This document shows positions 62,139 to 64,000 of a stretch of 64,000 bases of DNA, piece by piece. This DNA is from Clostridium hydrogenum (lineage in GTDB: Bacteria; Bacillota; Clostridia; Clostridiales; Clostridiaceae). A model generated the notes under the pieces. That model did no database searches and was not told the origin of the DNA. It worked only from the letters and a program-made list of their open reading frames with translations. Position 1 is the stretch's first letter. Each line of letters starts with the position of its first letter. The translations under genes and the position numbers were made by a program. The stretch covers positions 806,001-870,000 of the forward strand of contig NZ_JAEACT010000004.1 of NCBI RefSeq assembly GCF_021432385.1, given 5' to 3'.

Positions 62139-62774
62139 ATGAATAAATCAAATATTGTAATAACAATTAATCGTCAATTTGGCAGTGGCGGAAGATATTT
62201 AGGTGGTAAGCTTGCTGAAAAGTTAAGCTTTTTATATTTGGATCGTGAGATTGTTAAAGAGGCAGCTCAAGATTTAGGAACTTATGTTGAAAATCTAGAA
62301 GATAGTGATGAAAAACAAAGTTCCCTATGGAAATCATTAGTGTCATCCTTTGCAATTGGAGGCCTTGAATGCGTTCCCGATGTACAAGTTATATCAGATA
62401 AAAAAGCACATAAAGCAGAATCAAATTTTATTACAAAAGTTGCCAATGAAAAGTCAGCTGTAATAATAGGAAGAGGAGGATCTTATATTCTCCAAAATCA
62501 TCCAAGACATGTAAGTATATTCTTAAATGCTGATATTGAGTTTCGTAAAAAACGAATTCAAGAAGAACTTAAACTTTCTGAAAAGGAAACTTTACAATTA
62601 ATATCAAAAACAGATAAAGAAAGATTAAAATATTTCAAAGCACTTACTGGTGAAGATATGTATAATGCTTGTGGATACAATCTGTCTATTGATACTGGAA
62701 AGCTTGGCCTTGAAAAAAGTATAGATATTATTATGGAGTATTTGAAAGAAAGATTTGGATATGATATAAAATAA
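62139..62774 (+). CDS. Cytidylate kinase-like family protein
   Basis: 211 residues with the cytidylate-kinase-like (PF13189-type) pattern. A P-loop variant TINRQFGSGGRYLGGKLAEKLSF is at residues 8-30, then the lid and acidic region YLDREIVKEAAQDLG, and a distinctive VIIGRGGSYILQNHPRHVSIFLNADIEFRKKRI. Proteins of this group phosphorylate a nucleotide or another small substrate; the specific one is unknown. AAGAAAGG gives a usable ribosome site, and a perfect promoter lies 135 bases upstream. It stands alone and is the last intact gene of the window. Confidence 0.88.
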   Translation: MNKSNIVITINRQFGSGGRYLGGKLAEKLSFLYLDREIVKEAAQDLGTYVENLEDSDEKQSSLWKSLVSSFAIGGLECVPDVQVISDKKAHKAESNFITKVANEKSAVIIGRGGSYILQNHPRHVSIFLNADIEFRKKRIQEELKLSEKETLQLISKTDKERLKYFKALTGEDMYNACGYNLSIDTGKLGLEKSIDIIMEYLKERFGYDIK

Positions 62775-62910
62775 TTTGTACAAGTTAAGGGTCTGTCTCA
62801 CTAATTCTGCATAGAAATATTTGTGTTTAAATGCCATAAAAATATGCTACTCCTAAGTGACAAGTTTTTTATTATTTCACTTGTCTATATAGAAGTTAGC
62901 ATATCATCTC

Positions 62911-62961
62911 CAGCTGAAATGGTTCAATTATCCATACGTTTTCAGTATAAAATCATTTAAA
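62911..62961 (+). pseudogene. TetR C-terminal remnant
   Basis: The sequence reads SPAEMVQLSIRFQYKII then TAA, matching the last 17 codons of the TetR gene at 57965-58015 with only a few changes. No start or body exists, so it is a leftover of a duplicated or exchanged tetR gene. Confidence 0.6.
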
Positions 62962-63109
62962 GTCTTATTTTTAATAAAACCCATATGCTCATAAATATCT
63001 ATAGCCGGATTACCCTTATTAGCATATAATCTAGTAGTGGAATATTTGGTTCTTTATAAATAAGCTTTATGCTATCCCCTAAATCAACATCTTTCATTTC
63101 ACAATTCAT
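62962..63109 (-). pseudogene. Deleted GNAT acetyltransferase remnant
   Basis: On the minus strand an ATG at 63109 with GAGG upstream opens MNCEMKDVDLGDSIKLIYKE. After a deletion and frame change, the end LYANKGNPAIDIYEHMGFIKNKTL of a GNAT protein follows. The two parts would be the head and tail of one acetyltransferase with the middle lost. Its tail shares bases with the remnant at 61825. Confidence 0.5.
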
Positions 63110-63680
63110 TATAATTCCTCCACTTCGTCATAGATACAAAATTATTACAAGTTGTACATCTATAAATATACTACAAATTGAAATTTTACAAAACTAGGTA
63201 CATTAAATAAATAATGCATACTATTGCTTTTTTACCAAATATATGATATTCTACATTCAAAGCTTAATAATAAATTTTAGGCGAAAGGAGTGTTATTGTG
63301 CAAAAGTTTTATGAGGTGATTTTTAAATAATTGCATATAGGTTCAAAGGTATTTTTAAAGATAGGCTACTTGAGAATTAAAATTTTATTTGTATTAAATT
63401 CTATTTTTTTAGGTATTATAATACACATAAATTTCAATAGTTGCTCTAGGAGTAATTAGTATACTCTTTATTTGTTGTGCCTTTTGAACGATTTCGATTT
63501 AACCTTTCGTTTTTAATAAAGGGAAATTAATATGAAACTCAATTTATTCATTTTCAAAAACGCTAATTTTAAAGGTGTTGTTGTTTTTGTATAAATTAAT
63601 ATTTCAATGGTTTTCCTAACGGTTTGTATTAAATGCACGGTACTGGTTAGCGTGTTTTTTTATTGCCTAAATTAGACACG
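63110..63680. other. Repeat and gene debris, no gene seen
   Basis: Contains scattered short frames (for example a ten-codon frame after GAAAGGAG at about 63298) and a decayed family A-like half ('attataatacacataaatttcaatagttg', about 63412-63440). Nothing supports a real gene. Confidence 0.5.
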
Positions 63681-64000
63681 TAGATATGAAACTTGAAACA
63701 GCGAAATTGCAAATTCAAAATATATCCTGTTAAATTACAATTTTTAGAGCAGAGTACAGAGTACAGTGAAGGATGATTTACCTTTCGCTTCTCTCATGTA
63801 AATCTTAAACTTAATGTTGTCAGCTTCGCTGAGCACCATGTATGACTCAATTGCGCAGCAATAAAAAAATAAGTTTTCAGATTTTTCGCAGTGCTAACGG
63901 AGAAAAATCATCCTTCGTTGTACTCTGTACTCCGTACTCCGTACTCTATGTTAAATTGTAATTTGTAAGGATAACCTTTATATTTGAAATTTCGATTTTT
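63681..64000. repeat. Family C element, copy C12, running off the window
   Basis: GTAC class: left arm two units (AGAGTACAGAGTACAG), right arm four (GTACTCTGTACTCCGTACTCC). The left outer arm and TAGATATGAAACTTG are present, as well as the interior hairpin CAGCTTCGCTG. The right end is cut by the window edge. Confidence 0.75.

Noticed and set aside
63298..63330. Ten-codon frame with GAAAGGAG and GTG start
   Set aside because: Too short and in a region of gene debris; no conserved context to support a leader peptide.

Overview
The window looks like the chromosome of a low-GC, spore-former-type Clostridium (Clostridium sensu stricto, plant-polymer-degrading branch). This is inferred from the very AT-rich DNA, strong AGGAGG-type ribosome sites with occasional GTG/TTG starts, ferredoxin-type oxidoreductases, many two-component systems, and a secreted xylan-degrading locus. 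No rRNA, tRNA, CRISPR array or prophage was seen. Species cannot be fixed without a search. LAYOUT: 0-6.2 kb, all on the minus strand: a helicase fragment cut by the window edge, a MATE exporter, an RnfC-like Fe-S protein, an AraC regulator and an aldo/keto reductase with ferredoxin domains. 6.2-9.5 kb: a repeat-rich stretch where an acetyltransferase gene is split by a palindromic repeat that itself carries an IS110-type insertion sequence. 9.5-21.6 kb: MFS transporter, broken Nudix gene, glutamate-synthase-beta-like oxidoreductase, ATP-grasp enzyme, Uma2 protein, carboxylesterase with divergent TetR, rubredoxin-like protein, P-loop kinase, methyltransferase, acetyltransferase. 21.8-26.1 kb: DUF2812/PadR pair, purine nucleosidase family, threonine aldolase, CD3324-like regulator. 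26.5-35.3 kb: Cache histidine kinase, ABC-F protein, a beta-helix lipoprotein with its own two-component system, LytTR/DUF3021 pair. 35.5-41 kb: DeoR regulator, pyridoxamine-oxidase-like protein, EamA transporter, an unrecognised 414-residue protein, DUF2225. 41.2-49.6 kb: xylan cluster (two secreted enzymes, GH30 and GH43-CBM6; three cytoplasmic enzymes, CE2, GH30 and GH113-like; divergent AraC activator). 49.6-54.7 kb: two-component system, methyltransferase, VTT membrane protein, HscC-like Hsp70. 55-62.8 kb: two TetR regulators flanking an M28 peptidase, a diguanylate cyclase, a Crp/Fnr regulator facing an ECF-S plus split-permease operon, and a cytidylate-kinase-like protein. The last 1.2 kb holds gene remnants and a repeat. 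REPEATS: the intergenic space is crowded with palindromic, transposase-free elements of at least five families. Here they are called A (about 98 bp, TA-flanked), B (about 190-300 bp), C (about 200-420 bp, whose arms are arrays of 7-bp units), D (about 130 bp) and E (about 100-210 bp). They nest in one another, supply stop codons to neighbouring genes and sit in 5' leaders. MOST INTERESTING: the IS110 element sits in the loop of a B repeat. Upstream of its transposase it encodes what looks like a bridge RNA whose two target guides match the B-repeat insertion site, and one donor guide matches the element's own end. Joining the two ends would create a promoter with a 17-bp spacer. The C-family repeats are a second notable find: their 7-bp units come in two classes, and the class always agrees between the two arms of one element.
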